Shown one piece after another: positions 36,206 through 44,943 of a stretch of DNA of 64,000 nucleotides (its first letter is position 1; each line of letters starts with the position of its first letter). The position numbers were made by a program, and so were the translations under genes. Below the pieces are notes generated by a model that saw only the letters and a program-made list of their open reading frames with translations, did not search any database and was not told the origin of the DNA. Source of the DNA: Bradyrhizobium sp. LLZ17 (lineage in GTDB: Bacteria; Pseudomonadota; Alphaproteobacteria; Rhizobiales; Xanthobacteraceae); the NCBI RefSeq assembly GCF_041200145.1, contig NZ_CP165734.1:1860001-1924000 (forward strand), given 5' to 3'.

Positions 36206-37169
36206 GGCTTGCTCCCGCGTCAGTCTTGGACTTGGTGCGGCCCGTGACCAGGCTGAGCAGGCCGCCCGGCTGAAAGCGCGCGATCACAACGATGATCGCG
36301 CCGTAAAGCACGAAGGTCAGTCCCGCGCCCTTGCCGCCGAGCCAGCTGTTTGAGATTTCCTCCAGCGGCACCAGGATCGCGGCACCCACCAGCGGCCCGA
36401 ACAACAGCCCTGCTCCGCCCAGCGCGGCCATGATCAGGATCTTGACGGAAATCAAAATGCCGAACCCGGACTCCGGATCGACGAAGCCGAACATCATCGC
36501 GTAGAGCGCGCCGGCAACGCTCGTCAGCGCCGCGCTCAGCATGTAGGCATAGAGCTTCGTGCGACTGGCGGGAGCGCCAAGCGAGCGCGCGGCGCGTTCG
36601 GAATCCTTGATCGCGCGGAGGTAAAATCCCATCCGGCTGTTGGTCATCCACCACGTGATCAGAAGCGTGATCGCGAGGATGGCAAGGAACAGATAGTAAT
36701 AAGGCAGCGACGACAGGAACGAGAGATCGAAGATGTTGCGCGGCACGGTCGGACCGGAGAGCCCGACTGCCGCGCCGAGCCAATCGGTGTTGGTCACGAT
36801 CAGCCGCATCGTCTCGGCGACTGCGATTGTCGCCATGCTGAAATAGTGGCCGGACAAGCGCAGCGTCGGCACGCCGATGATCGCGGCCAAGCCCACGGCG
36901 AGCACGATGCCGCCGGGGATTCTGAACAGCGGCGACAGCCCGAACTTGGCATAGGACCCCATCGCGGCGTAGGCGCCGCAGCCAAAGAACACGACATGAC
37001 CGACCGAGACCTGGCCGGCATAGCCGCCGACAATATTCCAGGCCGAGGCGGCGATTGCATAAAGCAGCACCAGCGCACCGAGGCGCTGCTGGAATGGCGA
37101 GGACAGCAGCAGCGGATAGGCGATCACAATGGCTGCCACGGCCGAAAGCCAGATCCAGCGCCGCATCAC
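36195..37169 (-). CDS. livM: Branched-chain amino acid-type ABC transporter permease LivM
   Basis: 324-residue inner-membrane permease with about nine to ten hydrophobic segments and the LivM core NIVGGYAGQVSVGHVVFFGCGAYAA. The ATPase-coupling loop (LRAIKDSERAARSLGAPASRTKLYAYMLSA) is intact. It overlaps livH by 4 bases and livG by 11. The C-terminal tail after LSLVTGRTK is hydrophilic. Confidence 0.93.
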   Translation of the reverse strand: MMRRWIWLSAVAAIVIAYPLLLSSPFQQRLGALVLLYAIAASAWNIVGGYAGQVSVGHVVFFGCGAYAAMGSYAKFGLSPLFRIPGGIVLAVGLAAIIGVPTLRLSGHYFSMATIAVAETMRLIVTNTDWLGAAVGLSGPTVPRNIFDLSFLSSLPYYYLFLAILAITLLITWWMTNSRMGFYLRAIKDSERAARSLGAPASRTKLYAYMLSAALTSVAGALYAMMFGFVDPESGFGILISVKILIMAALGGAGLLFGPLVGAAILVPLEEISNSWLGGKGAGLTFVLYGAIIVVIARFQPGGLLSLVTGRTKSKTDAGASHAP

Positions 37170-38029
37170 ATCTTCCCCATCAGGCCCTGTGGCCGAAACC
37201 AGAGGAAGAACAGGAACAGGACATAGACGACGATGTCCTTGTAGATCGCGCCGATCAGATAGCCGGACAGCGACTCAATCACACCAATCAGGAGGCCGGC
37301 GATCAGCGCGCCGGGCACGCTGCCGAATCCGCCGAGCGAAACCGTGACGAAGGCGACGATGCCGAGCGTCTCGCCTACGGTCGGCACGATGTAGAAGAAG
37401 TTCGCGATCAGCGCGCCGGCCAGCCCCGTCGCACCGGCCGCGATCGCCCAGGCGATGGCCTGCATGGTGTCGGGGCGGATACCCATCAGCTGCGCGGCCG
37501 TCGAATCCTCCGCCACGGCCAGCATCTTGGAGCCAAGCGAAGTGCGGGTCAGCAACAGGTGCAGGCCAAGCGTGACAAGCAGCGCGACCACGCCCGCGAG
37601 CAGCCGCGAGGCCTCGATCCGCAGGCCAGCGACCGCAAAGGTGCCGCCGACGATGTTTTGCGGCATGGACTGGAAGTTGGCGCCGAACCACCAGAACACG
37701 GAATAGCGCAGCAGCAGCGCCAGGCCGAAGGTGCCGAGGATCTGCGCCAGCATCGGCCCTTTCATGATGTCCCGGATCAGGACGAAGTAGACGACCACGC
37801 CGAGGCTCGCGAGCACCAGCGTCGCCAGCGGCGCGCCGAGGATCGGCCCTGCTCCCATCAGCGTGTAGACGACGTAGGCGACGTACATCCCGAGCATGAC
37901 GAAATCGCCATGCGCGAAATTGACGATGTTCATCATGCCCCACACCAGCGTGAGGCCGGAGGAAAACAGGGCGTAGACGGCGCCAAGCAGAAGCCCGCCG
38001 ACGATCACCTGCACGAGGACAAAGGACAT
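37166..38029 (-). CDS. livH: Branched-chain amino acid-type ABC transporter permease LivH
   Basis: 287-residue permease: the N-terminal LVQVIVGGLLLGAVYALFSSGLTLVWGMMNIVNFAHGDFVMLGMY is the typical LivH start. The coupling loop (MLAVAEDSTAAQLMGIRPDTMQAIAWAI) and C-terminal FRPQGLMG are intact. The start MSFVLV at 38029 is preferred to an in-frame TTG 21 bases earlier. A hairpin lies in the 66-base gap to the binding-protein gene. Confidence 0.92.
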   Translation of the reverse strand: MSFVLVQVIVGGLLLGAVYALFSSGLTLVWGMMNIVNFAHGDFVMLGMYVAYVVYTLMGAGPILGAPLATLVLASLGVVVYFVLIRDIMKGPMLAQILGTFGLALLLRYSVFWWFGANFQSMPQNIVGGTFAVAGLRIEASRLLAGVVALLVTLGLHLLLTRTSLGSKMLAVAEDSTAAQLMGIRPDTMQAIAWAIAAGATGLAGALIANFFYIVPTVGETLGIVAFVTVSLGGFGSVPGALIAGLLIGVIESLSGYLIGAIYKDIVVYVLFLFFLWFRPQGLMGKM

Positions 38030-38063
38030 GAGCCGCTTTGCTCTGATCAACTATTTTGGGAAA

Positions 38064-38084
38064 GGCGGGGCGTTCGGCCCCGCC
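38064..38084 (-). terminator. Intergenic hairpin after the Liv binding-protein gene
   Basis: 8-base-pair GC stem GGCGGGGC/GCCCCGCC with a 5-base loop (CGAAC on the minus strand), followed by TTTC only. It lies between the binding-protein stop and livH, so it is more likely an mRNA-stabilising or attenuating hairpin than a full terminator. The sugar operon has a hairpin at the corresponding place (14276-14301). Confidence 0.6.
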
Positions 38085-38095
38085 CTCGAAAAATC

Positions 38096-39348
38096 TCACC
38101 AGCCCTTGTAGGGCATCACCGGCGACTTCTCGGCATTGGCCTTCGGCCACACCGAGACGTAATTCTCGCCGTCCTGGAGCTGGATAATGAGGCCGGACGC
38201 AAGGGTGTTCTGGCCCTTGTCGTCGAATTTCACGCCCTTGTAGCCCATCATCAATTGCTCGGGCTTCAGGTCCGTCGCCTTCAGCGCGGCCTGGATCTTG
38301 GCGGGTTCGGTCGAACCCGCGCGGTCGATCGCATCCGCCAGCACGAAGAAGCCCTGCATCTGGCGTCCGACGGTGTCGTCCATCTCCTCACCGCTCTTCT
38401 TCTTGTACATGTCGGCGATGATGGCCGACGGCGAGCCGGCCGGACCCACCGCCCATGACGAGCGGTTGAAGACGCCCTGCGAGATCTTGCCGACCGCCTT
38501 AATAAAGGACGGATCGGAATAGCCGGCATCGTCGGCGAGCAGGATCGCCGGCTTGTAGTCGAGCGACTGCATGGTCTTGGCGAACAGGATCGCATCCGAC
38601 GTGTACGAGATCATGATGATCACGTCGGGCTTCTTGTCCTTGAGCTGGAGCACCTGGCCCTGCAAATCGGTTGCGTTGACGGGATAGGCGACGTCGAGCG
38701 CGATCGGCTGGCCCTTCTCCTTGAACGCGGTGCTGATGGTGTTGGCAACCGAGGTGCCGTATTCGGTGTTGTCGTGGACCAATGCGATCGCATCGGTCTT
38801 GGCGCCGGTCGCCTTCATGTCGGCGAGGAAATCAGTGTAGATCTTGGCAAAATCCGTCGCGATCGGCGTGGTGCGGAAGAACCATTTGAAACCGCGCTCG
38901 GTGAGATTGGCGGCGACCGACCCGAATTCAAATAGGGAATGCCGTACTTCTCGGCGATCGCGCTCGAGGTCAGCGTGATGCCGGATTGGTAGGCGCCGAA
39001 CACGGCCGCGACCTTGTCTTCCGTGATCAGGCGCAGCGCCTGGTTCTGGCCCGTCGCGGGGTTGCCCTGGTTGTCGGCGAATACGGCCTCGATCTTGGCG
39101 CCGCCGAGGCCGGCAAGGCCTGCGTTCTTGGCCAGCGGCAGATTGCCTAACTCGGGATGAGCGTTGTTGATGATATCCATCGCGACTTCGATCGCCGCCT
39201 TGGCGTGCGCGCCGATAGAGGCGGTGCCGCCCGACATCGGCATGATCACGCCGATCTTGACCACCTTGTCCTCGGCGTGCGCCGTAGCGGTGAGCCCAAG
39301 CGACATCGCGGCCACGCAAAGCAGCCCGGTGACGTGCTTCAATGTCAT
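38096..39348 (-). pseudogene. Liv-type ABC transporter substrate-binding protein, single-base frameshift
   Basis: Periplasmic binding protein (type 1 fold) of about 417 residues. A signal peptide (HVTGLLCVAAMSLGLTATAHA-ED) and the N-lobe (VVKIGVIMPMSGGTASIGAHAKAAIEVAMD..., ADNQGNPATGQNQALRLI) read from 39348. At about 38920-38923 one base is missing after IPYLNSG; the rest (SVAANLTERGFKWFFRTTPI... to MPYKGW) is in the next frame. Both halves are fully conserved. It supplies the ligand to LivHMGF. The ligand could be an amino acid, amide or aromatic acid; the fold does not tell. Confidence 0.87.
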
Positions 39349-39403
39349 GAAATCAGACCTCCCAAAGGGTTTCCCCGACCAAGATTTTTTTGAAAGCTTT
39401 GGC

Positions 39404-39740
39404 TAAGCGCCCGCTTCCGTTTGATTTTCCCTGGTCGCACGAGGATGGCATGCCAGCCGATGACCGGCAAGTGACGTGAGCCGCGGGTCGGCCGTCACCT
39501 TCTTGTTGAGAGGTCGCGGGTCTCGCGGTCTCGGTAGAGCCAGGAACACACGACGAGCTCGTCTTCCGTCGCCATCAGCGCGCGCGGAAACGCAGTGAGC
39601 TCGCCATAAGGAACATCGTCACCGATGCACTCGACGTAATCGAGCGCGCCGTATTCGCTCCAGCCGCACAGCCATTTGCGCCAAGGCGTTGTTGGCCTCG
39701 ATCCTGTCCTTACGCACCGCCAGCACGATGCGGGGCAAAT
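39404..39740 (-). pseudogene. Decayed DUF1428-family gene fragment
   Basis: Pieces of a DUF1428 protein can be read in three frames: IVLAVRKDRIEANNALAQMA, then WSEYGALDYVECIGDDVPYGELTAFPRALMATEDELVVCSW, then LNKKVTADPRL. This implies at least two indels. The usual N-terminal MxYVDGFV and the C-terminal third are missing, so unlike the other frameshifted genes here this one is truly degenerate. It directly follows tRNA-Gln on the same strand. Confidence 0.65.
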
Positions 39741-39766
39741 TGCGAATTCGGCGAAGGGCCCGGAAT

Positions 39767-39840
39767 TGGCTGGGGAACCTGGATCTGAACCAAGACAAAC
39801 AGAGTCAGAGTCTGTTGTGCTACCGTTACACCATTCCCCA
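39767..39840 (-). tRNA. tRNA-Gln (anticodon CTG)
   Basis: 74-base tRNA with encoded CCA. The acceptor stem TGGGGAA pairs with TTCCCCA; the D-arm contains TGGTGTAACGGTAGCA; the anticodon stem ACAGA/TCTGT closes the loop CTCTGAC, giving anticodon CTG; and the T-arm has GGTTCAGATCC. The U at position 1 and the D-loop are typical of bacterial tRNA-Gln. It reads CAG codons. Confidence 0.96.
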
Positions 39841-40273
39841 ACGGAATAGCCGAGCAGATTCAATAGTTTATTGACCTGTCCGGCTGTGGCCGGAAGCGCG
39901 TTTGGCGCAAATCACGGCTCAGGCGTGGCAGCGTTCTACCCGCTCGGCCTTGGGCTGGCAAGCGCTGCGGTGCAAGGGCCTGGGTAAGTCACCGCGGGTC
40001 GGCCACGCCTACTTCATACTGATATGGCGGCCTCGATCACCTTCGTCCCCCATTCCGTCTCGGCGACGACGTAGGTCATGAACGGCTCTGACTCGAGCGC
40101 GGTGGCGACTGAGCCGAGGTCCGCCATGTTCGGCGTCGTGTCCGACAGCTGCATGAAGGCGCAGATCCCGGCCGAGGAGCTTTTCGAAGCTGGACGATCT
40201 ACGCCCGGGACATCATTGCGCGAGGGCTCTTGAGAATTATATCGCTAAGGTCCCTCTGAATCCTGACCTTCCC
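39841..40273. other. 433-base region without a clear gene
   Basis: Holds the leader of tRNA-Gln (minus strand). On the minus strand a 46-codon frame at 40014-40154 (MQLSDTTPNMADLGS...EAAISV) reads in continuity with upstream codons but has no start signal or family I know; it may be a remnant. No promoter for the DUF3750 gene could be assigned. Confidence 0.4.
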
Positions 40274-41017
40274 TTGAGAAAAGCCGTGCTCACGTTTCTG
40301 CTTCTCGTATTCGTACCGATCGGCGTGTCGGCAGCACGGTATTACTGGGTCGGAGATGGTCGCAGCAACTGGCAGACCGCCGACCGATCGAGTGCGGGCC
40401 TGTTGCCACCAGCCGGCTCCAATCCCGACGCCCTGATCCGAATTTTCGCTGCGCGCACGGTGCGATGGCGCAGCATCTTTGCTGTCCACACCTGGATCGT
40501 CGTCAAGGAAAAGCATGCGGCCAGCTACACCCGCTACGACTACACCGCATGGGGCGAGCCGATCCGAAGCAACGGGTTCGCTCCTGACGGCCGCTGGTTT
40601 GGAGCGATGCCGGAGGCGATCGTGGCTGTCGACGGACCACGGGCCGAATTGCTGATTCCCAGGATTCGCGACGTCATCGAAAATTACAAGTTTCGAACCT
40701 ATGGCGATTACAGCGCCTGGCCGGGTCCGAATTCGAATACATTTGTCCAAGCCGCTTTGGATGCGGTGCCCGAACTTCGCGCGGTGCTGCCACCGACCGC
40801 GATCGGAAAGGACTATCCCTATTCGGGGCGATGGATCGGCCTGACCGCCTCTCGCACCGGGTTCTATGCCTCGCTTTCCGGTTATCTCGGATTGACGGTG
40901 GGATGGGTGGAAGGTTTCGAAATCAACTTCCTCGGTGCCGTGCTTGGCCTCGACCTCCGGCGCCCCGCCTTGAAACTTCCAGGCCTTGGCCGCCTTGGTT
41001 TGGCGGCCGGCGTGTGA
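40274..41017 (+). CDS. DUF3750 domain-containing protein
   Basis: 247-residue protein with an N-terminal hydrophobic segment (VLTFLLLVFVPIGVSAARYYW) that may be an uncleaved anchor or signal, then the DUF3750 domain: FAVHTWIVVKEK, YDYTAWG-EPI, and the pattern YRTYGDYSAWPGPNSNTFVQAAL here as YKFRTYGDYSAWPGPNSNTF. The His and the S/N-rich PGPNSNTF block suggest a papain-like or amidase-like active site, but no function is established. No ATG is available; TTG 40274 is used, with GTG 40286 as alternative. Confidence 0.8.
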   Translation: MRKAVLTFLLLVFVPIGVSAARYYWVGDGRSNWQTADRSSAGLLPPAGSNPDALIRIFAARTVRWRSIFAVHTWIVVKEKHAASYTRYDYTAWGEPIRSNGFAPDGRWFGAMPEAIVAVDGPRAELLIPRIRDVIENYKFRTYGDYSAWPGPNSNTFVQAALDAVPELRAVLPPTAIGKDYPYSGRWIGLTASRTGFYASLSGYLGLTVGWVEGFEINFLGAVLGLDLRRPALKLPGLGRLGLAAGV

Positions 41018-41057
41018 GCCCGGTGATGGAAACAGAAGCCCGCAGTGGAGGACGTTG

Positions 41058-41246
41058 ATGCCGACGCCGAAATCGTCGCACGACCTACCCAAATCCGCTG
41101 TCAGGAAAGACAAGGCACGCAGTATGCGCGAAGCTCTCATCGCGGACGCCGATAAGACCGATGTTGCCGGCCGGGACCTTGAGCACGGCGACGGCGGCAC
41201 CCTGGGCATGCCGACGAAGCCGAGCGATCTCAGCCACGATGACTAG
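41058..41246 (+). CDS. Small hydrophilic hypothetical protein
   Basis: 62-residue, highly charged and probably disordered protein (MPTPKSSHDLPKSAVRKDKARSMREALIAD...LSHDD). ATG 41058 has a clear GTGGAGGA ribosome site 7 bases upstream and follows the DUF3750 gene by 40 bases. No family recognised; the composition suggests a small stress or nucleoid-type peptide, but that is a guess. Confidence 0.6.
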   Translation: MPTPKSSHDLPKSAVRKDKARSMREALIADADKTDVAGRDLEHGDGGTLGMPTKPSDLSHDD

Positions 41247-41296
41247 ATGTCGATGCGATCGAAGCGCCATGTGATCGCGGCGAGAGGCCGCCATAG

Positions 41297-42307
41297 CTAC
41301 AGCTTCACAACGACCTTGCCGAAATGCGAGCCGGACCGGAGATAGGCATACGCTTCGGGCGCCTCGTCGAAGCCGTAGACCCGGTCGACGATCGGGTGGA
41401 TCGCGTTGTCGGACAGGAAACGATTCATAGCCGCAAAATGTTCGCCAGATCCGACGGTGACACCGATGATGTCGGCATTTGCCCACTGCAGGCGCGCGAG
41501 GTCGGGTTTCGGGCCGAACCCCGTCAACACACCGATCTGGATGATCTTGCCGCCCGACGCGACCGATCGTAGCGATCGGTCATAGGTGCCGGGACCGCCG
41601 AGCTCGAGGATATGGGTCGCGCCTTCGCCATTCGTGGCCTTCATCAAGGCGGCATCCCAGTTCGGCGTGTCGCGGTAGTTGATGAGGATCGAGCCGCCCA
41701 GTGCCCTGGCACGGGCGAGCTTCTCGTCCGAAGAGGATATCACGATCGCACGCGCGCCAACCGCGGCCGCAAACTGCAGCCCGAACAGCGCAACACCACC
41801 TGTCCCCTGGACCAGCAGCGTGTCGCCGTTGCCCATCCCGCCGCGTGCGATGAGGCCGTGCCAGGCCGTCACGCCGGCACAGGGCAAGGTCGCGGCTTCA
41901 ATCGAGGACAGCTGCGCCGGAACGGAGACGAGCGAACTTGCCGGCAGGACGACATACTCGGCCAGCATTCCATCCATCGTGTTGCCACCGAGAGCTGACG
42001 GAAGATAGCTCGCCTTGAACGGGCCCGTGACCCAGTCGCGAAAAAACGATGCAGCAACCCGATCGCCGAGTTGCCATTGCAGGACGTCGGAGCCAATGGC
42101 GTCAACGATGCCCGCGCCGTCGGAGAGCGGCACGCGGCCGTTGAGCGCGCCCTCACCCGCGCGATCAAGGATCATGAGGTCGCGGTAATTGAGACTTGCC
42201 GCTTCGACCCGGATGCGGACCTCACCCTTGTCGGGTTCGGGCTTGCTGACATCGGCTCGCACGACGCCACCGGCACCGGCACGGTCGCTCAAATGGTAGG
42301 CTTTCAT
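41297..42307 (-). CDS. Medium-chain NAD(P)H-dependent alcohol dehydrogenase/quinone reductase
   Basis: 336-residue MDR-superfamily oxidoreductase. A GroES-like N-terminal domain (EVRIRVEAASLNYRDLMIL..., GRVPLSDGAGIVDAIG) is followed by a Rossmann fold with LLVQGTGGVALFGLQFAAA. The four-cysteine structural zinc loop is absent, and the catalytic zinc residues are not clear (NYRDL replaces the CxxD/H pattern), so it belongs to the zinc-free quinone-oxidoreductase-like branch. It is divergent from a MerR regulator and has a MerR-type promoter, so it is likely induced by an electrophile or oxidant. Confidence 0.88.
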   Translation of the reverse strand: MKAYHLSDRAGAGGVVRADVSKPEPDKGEVRIRVEAASLNYRDLMILDRAGEGALNGRVPLSDGAGIVDAIGSDVLQWQLGDRVAASFFRDWVTGPFKASYLPSALGGNTMDGMLAEYVVLPASSLVSVPAQLSSIEAATLPCAGVTAWHGLIARGGMGNGDTLLVQGTGGVALFGLQFAAAVGARAIVISSSDEKLARARALGGSILINYRDTPNWDAALMKATNGEGATHILELGGPGTYDRSLRSVASGGKIIQIGVLTGFGPKPDLARLQWANADIIGVTVGSGEHFAAMNRFLSDNAIHPIVDRVYGFDEAPEAYAYLRSGSHFGKVVVKL

Positions 42308-42344
42308 CGTTGCTCCTCCGTCTATTCACATGGACGAGCACGGT

Positions 42345-42375
42345 CTGTAAGGTCTGACAGCACTGTCAGGGTCAA
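42345..42375 (-). promoter_or_regulatory. MerR-type promoter with 19-base spacer for the oxidoreductase gene
   Basis: On the minus strand, TTGACC (42375-42370) and TTACAG (42350-42345) are separated by 19 bases, the over-long spacing that MerR proteins correct by DNA distortion. The spacer holds the palindrome CTGACAG-TG-CTGTCAG (42354-42369). It lies between the MerR gene and the oxidoreductase, transcribing the latter. Confidence 0.75.
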
Positions 42376-42387
42376 GAGGTTTTTGCG

Positions 42388-42735
42388 ATGAAGATTGGCG
42401 AGCTTTCCCGCAGGACGGGAGTCAGCGTGCGAATGCTGCGTTACTACGAGGCCGAAGGACTGCTTGCGCCGCAGCGTACGGATTCCGGTTATCGAGACTA
42501 CGGTCCGCCGGAAGAGGAAACCGTTCGGCGGATCAAGATGCTCGGTGCGGCCGGGATGACGCTTGAAACGATTCAGCGGTTGCTTCCGTGCGTGAAGAAC
42601 AACGATCCGCAGTTCACGCCGTGCAACGATCTGCGACGAATACTCGCTCAGCAGGTCAGTCTCATCGACGAACGGATCGAGACGCTCAGCCAAAGCCGGA
42701 CGATTCTCGCCGGCTTCTTGTCGAGCGTGAACTGA
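42388..42735 (+). CDS. MerR family transcriptional regulator
   Basis: 115-residue regulator. The N-terminal winged HTH (MKIGELSRRTGVSVRMLRYYEAEGLLAPQRTDSGYRDYG) is canonical. The dimerisation helix follows (LIDERIETLSQSRTILAGFL). A short central region holds C62-region LLPCVKNNDPQFTPCNDL with two cysteines 11 residues apart, which could sense a thiol-reactive compound or metal. It is divergent from the oxidoreductase and is expected to activate it through the 19-base-spacer promoter. Confidence 0.92.
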   Translation: MKIGELSRRTGVSVRMLRYYEAEGLLAPQRTDSGYRDYGPPEEETVRRIKMLGAAGMTLETIQRLLPCVKNNDPQFTPCNDLRRILAQQVSLIDERIETLSQSRTILAGFLSSVN

Positions 42736-42752
42736 TCGAAAGATAACGGCGG

Positions 42753-43658
42753 CTAGACAACGATATGATCAAAATCGGCAGCGATCCGGCTGTTCGCAAA
42801 GATCTTTGTCGCCTCGGTCAATATCTCTTCGTCCGGATAACGTCCCGACAAATGGGTGAGCACGAGTTGCTTGACGCCATTCGCGGCCGCAAGGGAAGCG
42901 ACCTCTGCCGCCGTGAGATGGCCGTAGTCCCGCGCGATCGGCGCGTCGCGATCGAGGAAGGTCGCTTCGATCACCAGCATGTCGGCGTCAGCGACATATT
43001 CTGATAGCCCCTCGGTGGTTTCAGTGTCGCCGATCACCACGAGTTTCCTGCCGCCGCTTGGCGGCCCGAGAACATCCTCCGGATCGATCGTTTGGCCGCC
43101 TTGAATGATGACCGGCCGCCCTTCGGCCAATTCTCCGCGCATCGGACCGTCCGGGACACCAAGCGCCGCGAGAAGATCGGACCGAAGGTGACGGCGAGCC
43201 GGAGTTCGGAACGAGAAGCCAAAGCTGTCGGTATCGCGATGGCGTACCGGAAAGCAGTCGATGGTGAATTCGCCGCCGTCGACCACCCGGCCTTCCGCCA
43301 GCCCTGCGAACTCCAGCGGGATCGGCGCCCTGCCGGCGCCCCACAGGCCCGCGAGCATTTGGACGACGATATCGAGTGTGCCTGCCCCGCCATGGATGGT
43401 CATCACGTCGGCGCTTTGCCGCAACCGCAACGTCGAAAAGAGACCGGGGATGCCGAGCACGTGATCGAGATGACCGTGGGTGAGCAAGATGCGATCGAGA
43501 CGCCGAAAGCCGGCACCGCTCCGCAGCAACTGACGTTGGGTCCCCTCGCCGCAATCGATCAGGATACGCTTGCCCGCAGCCTCCACCAGAAGGGCTGGAT
43601 GATTGCGTTCTGCGGAAGGAACGCTGGCCGAAGTCCCAAGAAATGTCAGGGCGAACAT
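42753..43658 (-). CDS. rnz: Metallo-beta-lactamase-fold hydrolase, RNase Z-like
   Basis: 301-residue MBL-fold protein with the metal motif THGHLDHVLG (HxHxDH), a later IGDTE, and C-terminal LTHLSGRY that supplies the last histidine. N-terminal TFLGTSASVPSAERNHP and GEGTQRQLLRSG are typical of RNase Z/ElaC, which trims tRNA 3' trailers. ATG 43658 (MFALTFLG) is preferred; an in-frame GTG at 43667 would add three residues. In organisms with encoded CCA, RNase Z has a minor role in tRNA maturation, so other RNA or esterase roles are possible. Confidence 0.88.
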   Translation of the reverse strand: MFALTFLGTSASVPSAERNHPALLVEAAGKRILIDCGEGTQRQLLRSGAGFRRLDRILLTHGHLDHVLGIPGLFSTLRLRQSADVMTIHGGAGTLDIVVQMLAGLWGAGRAPIPLEFAGLAEGRVVDGGEFTIDCFPVRHRDTDSFGFSFRTPARRHLRSDLLAALGVPDGPMRGELAEGRPVIIQGGQTIDPEDVLGPPSGGRKLVVIGDTETTEGLSEYVADADMLVIEATFLDRDAPIARDYGHLTAAEVASLAAANGVKQLVLTHLSGRYPDEEILTEATKIFANSRIAADFDHIVV

Positions 43659-43690
43659 GGTCGTCACTTGTTCATCGGGCCGGGCGGTGC

Positions 43691-43780
43691 TTAGCCCTTT
43701 GCAGACTGAGCCTCGATCGCCTGCACCGCAATGCTGGCGACCTGCCGCAGCGCTTCACGGTCCGCGCCTGAGGATGCCAT
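43691..43780 (-). CDS. Possible 29-residue ORF before rnz
   Basis: Reads MASSGADREALRQVASIAVQAIEAQSAKG with GAGGGG 8-13 bases upstream. It would form one amphipathic helix. It ends 32 bases before the rnz start, so it could be a leader peptide. No family is recognised and the only support is the ribosome site and position. Confidence 0.3.
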   Translation of the reverse strand: MASSGADREALRQVASIAVQAIEAQSAKG

Positions 43781-43894
43781 CACGCTGCCCCTCAGGAGCC
43801 GACGTCGACCCTCGATCGGACGCCAGATACGATCTACTTTTCTGAACTCAGTTTTGTTCCGCCTTCCCCAATCTTGCGGCAAGTGCGCAGCACC

Positions 43895-44392
43895 TTACTT
43901 CCGGTTCTCCTCGCAGAACTTCAGCGCCGCGAGCGCCTCGCCGGCGCGCGGGACCTGCATCTCGATGCTGTCGTCGTCATCGTCCTCGAAGTCCAGCGTG
44001 AGGCGCTTGGCTTTCGACAGCCGTTCCATGATCGATTGATCGTACTCGAAGATGCCGCGCACCGTGGTCTTGTCCATGACCTCCCACTTCGCTTTCTTCA
44101 TGATGTCGGCATCATCGGTGGCGACGTCCGCCTTGAGGATCTCGCCGACCTTGTCCCACTCCCAGCCGTCATAGATCATCACGATCACGATGGCCTTGTC
44201 GGAATAGGTGATCACGATGACGTAGTCGCGGTTCTCGTCGTCCTTGTCCTTATAGCCGCGGCTCGCATTGCAGTGCGTGTCCTGGGTACGCTTCTCGATG
44301 GTCCAGTCCCCGACCTTGGATTGTTGTGCGGCCGCAGGCCCGACGCTCAAGGCGCCCGCGAGCAGCGCAGCAGCAAGAAAGATTTGCTTCAT
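43895..44392 (-). CDS. Secreted hypothetical protein
   Basis: 165-residue protein with a clear signal peptide (IFLAAALLAGALSVGPAAAQQ, cleavage near residue 22). The mature part has KVGDWTIEKRTQDTHCNASRGY..., an acidic stretch FEDDDDDSIEMQVPRAGEALAALKFCEENR and two cysteines that may pair. The overall plan (DW-x-I... single Cys pair, C-terminal AGEAL) resembles IalB-related or periplasmic single-domain proteins, but I cannot assign a family. ATG 44392 chosen because the signal peptide begins there. Confidence 0.78.
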   Translation of the reverse strand: MKQIFLAAALLAGALSVGPAAAQQSKVGDWTIEKRTQDTHCNASRGYKDKDDENRDYVIVITYSDKAIVIVMIYDGWEWDKVGEILKADVATDDADIMKKAKWEVMDKTTVRGIFEYDQSIMERLSKAKRLTLDFEDDDDDSIEMQVPRAGEALAALKFCEENRK

Positions 44393-44496
44393 GTCAGCCT
44401 CCAGCGTTTTCCCGGGGCGAAGCTGACCACCTCTCCATGCGAGCCGCAAGGGCTCCCACCGGCTCAACCCGGCCAATGCTGAACGGCGCGAACGCC

Positions 44497-44943
44497 CTAC
44501 CCGCGTCGCGGCACGATTGCGATCGGGGTGAAGGTATAAACCTCCTCGTCGTTCTGGTTGAACATCGTCCATTTCACCAGCGCGATGCCTTGCGGCTTCG
44601 ATTTTGACGGCGTCAGGCTCAGGACTTCGCCAACCAGATGCAGTCGGTCATTGGGGCGCACCGGAAGGGTCCAGCGCAGCCCGTCGACACCCGCCCCGAT
44701 CAGCGGGTGCGGCCCAAAGGGACGAGCCTGGATCGCGAGATTCATGGCGATGGCGGCGGTGTGCCATCCCGATGCAGCCAGCCCCTTGAACAGGGTCTGC
44801 TGGGCGGCCTCGTGGTCGAGGTGCATCGGCTGAGGATCGAACTCGGCCGCGAAGCGCTTGATATCCGCCTCGGTGACTTCAACCTCGGGGGATTTGAAGC
44901 GCATTCCGACGGTCAGATCATCGAACCACTCGATCCGTGCCAT
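44497..44943 (-). CDS. MaoC-like (R)-specific enoyl-CoA hydratase/dehydratase
   Basis: 148-residue hot-dog-fold protein. The hydratase-2 motif is present as FAAEFDPQPMHLDHEAA (D and H catalytic pair), followed by GLAASGWHTAAIAM and VDGLRWTLPVRPNDRL. Single-domain MaoC proteins hydrate enoyl-CoAs in fatty-acid or aromatic catabolism. The start MARIEWF at 44943 is preferred to the longer frame. No other beta-oxidation gene is adjacent. Confidence 0.88.
   Translation of the reverse strand: MARIEWFDDLTVGMRFKSPEVEVTEADIKRFAAEFDPQPMHLDHEAAQQTLFKGLAASGWHTAAIAMNLAIQARPFGPHPLIGAGVDGLRWTLPVRPNDRLHLVGEVLSLTPSKSKPQGIALVKWTMFNQNDEEVYTFTPIAIVPRRG

Noticed and set aside
37055-38458. 467-codon plus-strand frame across livH
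   Set aside because: Opposite strand of the Liv operon, charged repetitive translation without similarity.
40014-40154. 46-codon minus-strand frame before DUF3750
   Set aside because: No ribosome site and no recognised family; noted only as a possible remnant in the intergenic entry.
40199-41209. 336-codon minus-strand frame over the DUF3750 gene
   Set aside because: The plus-strand DUF3750 domain is recognisable; the minus-strand translation is not.
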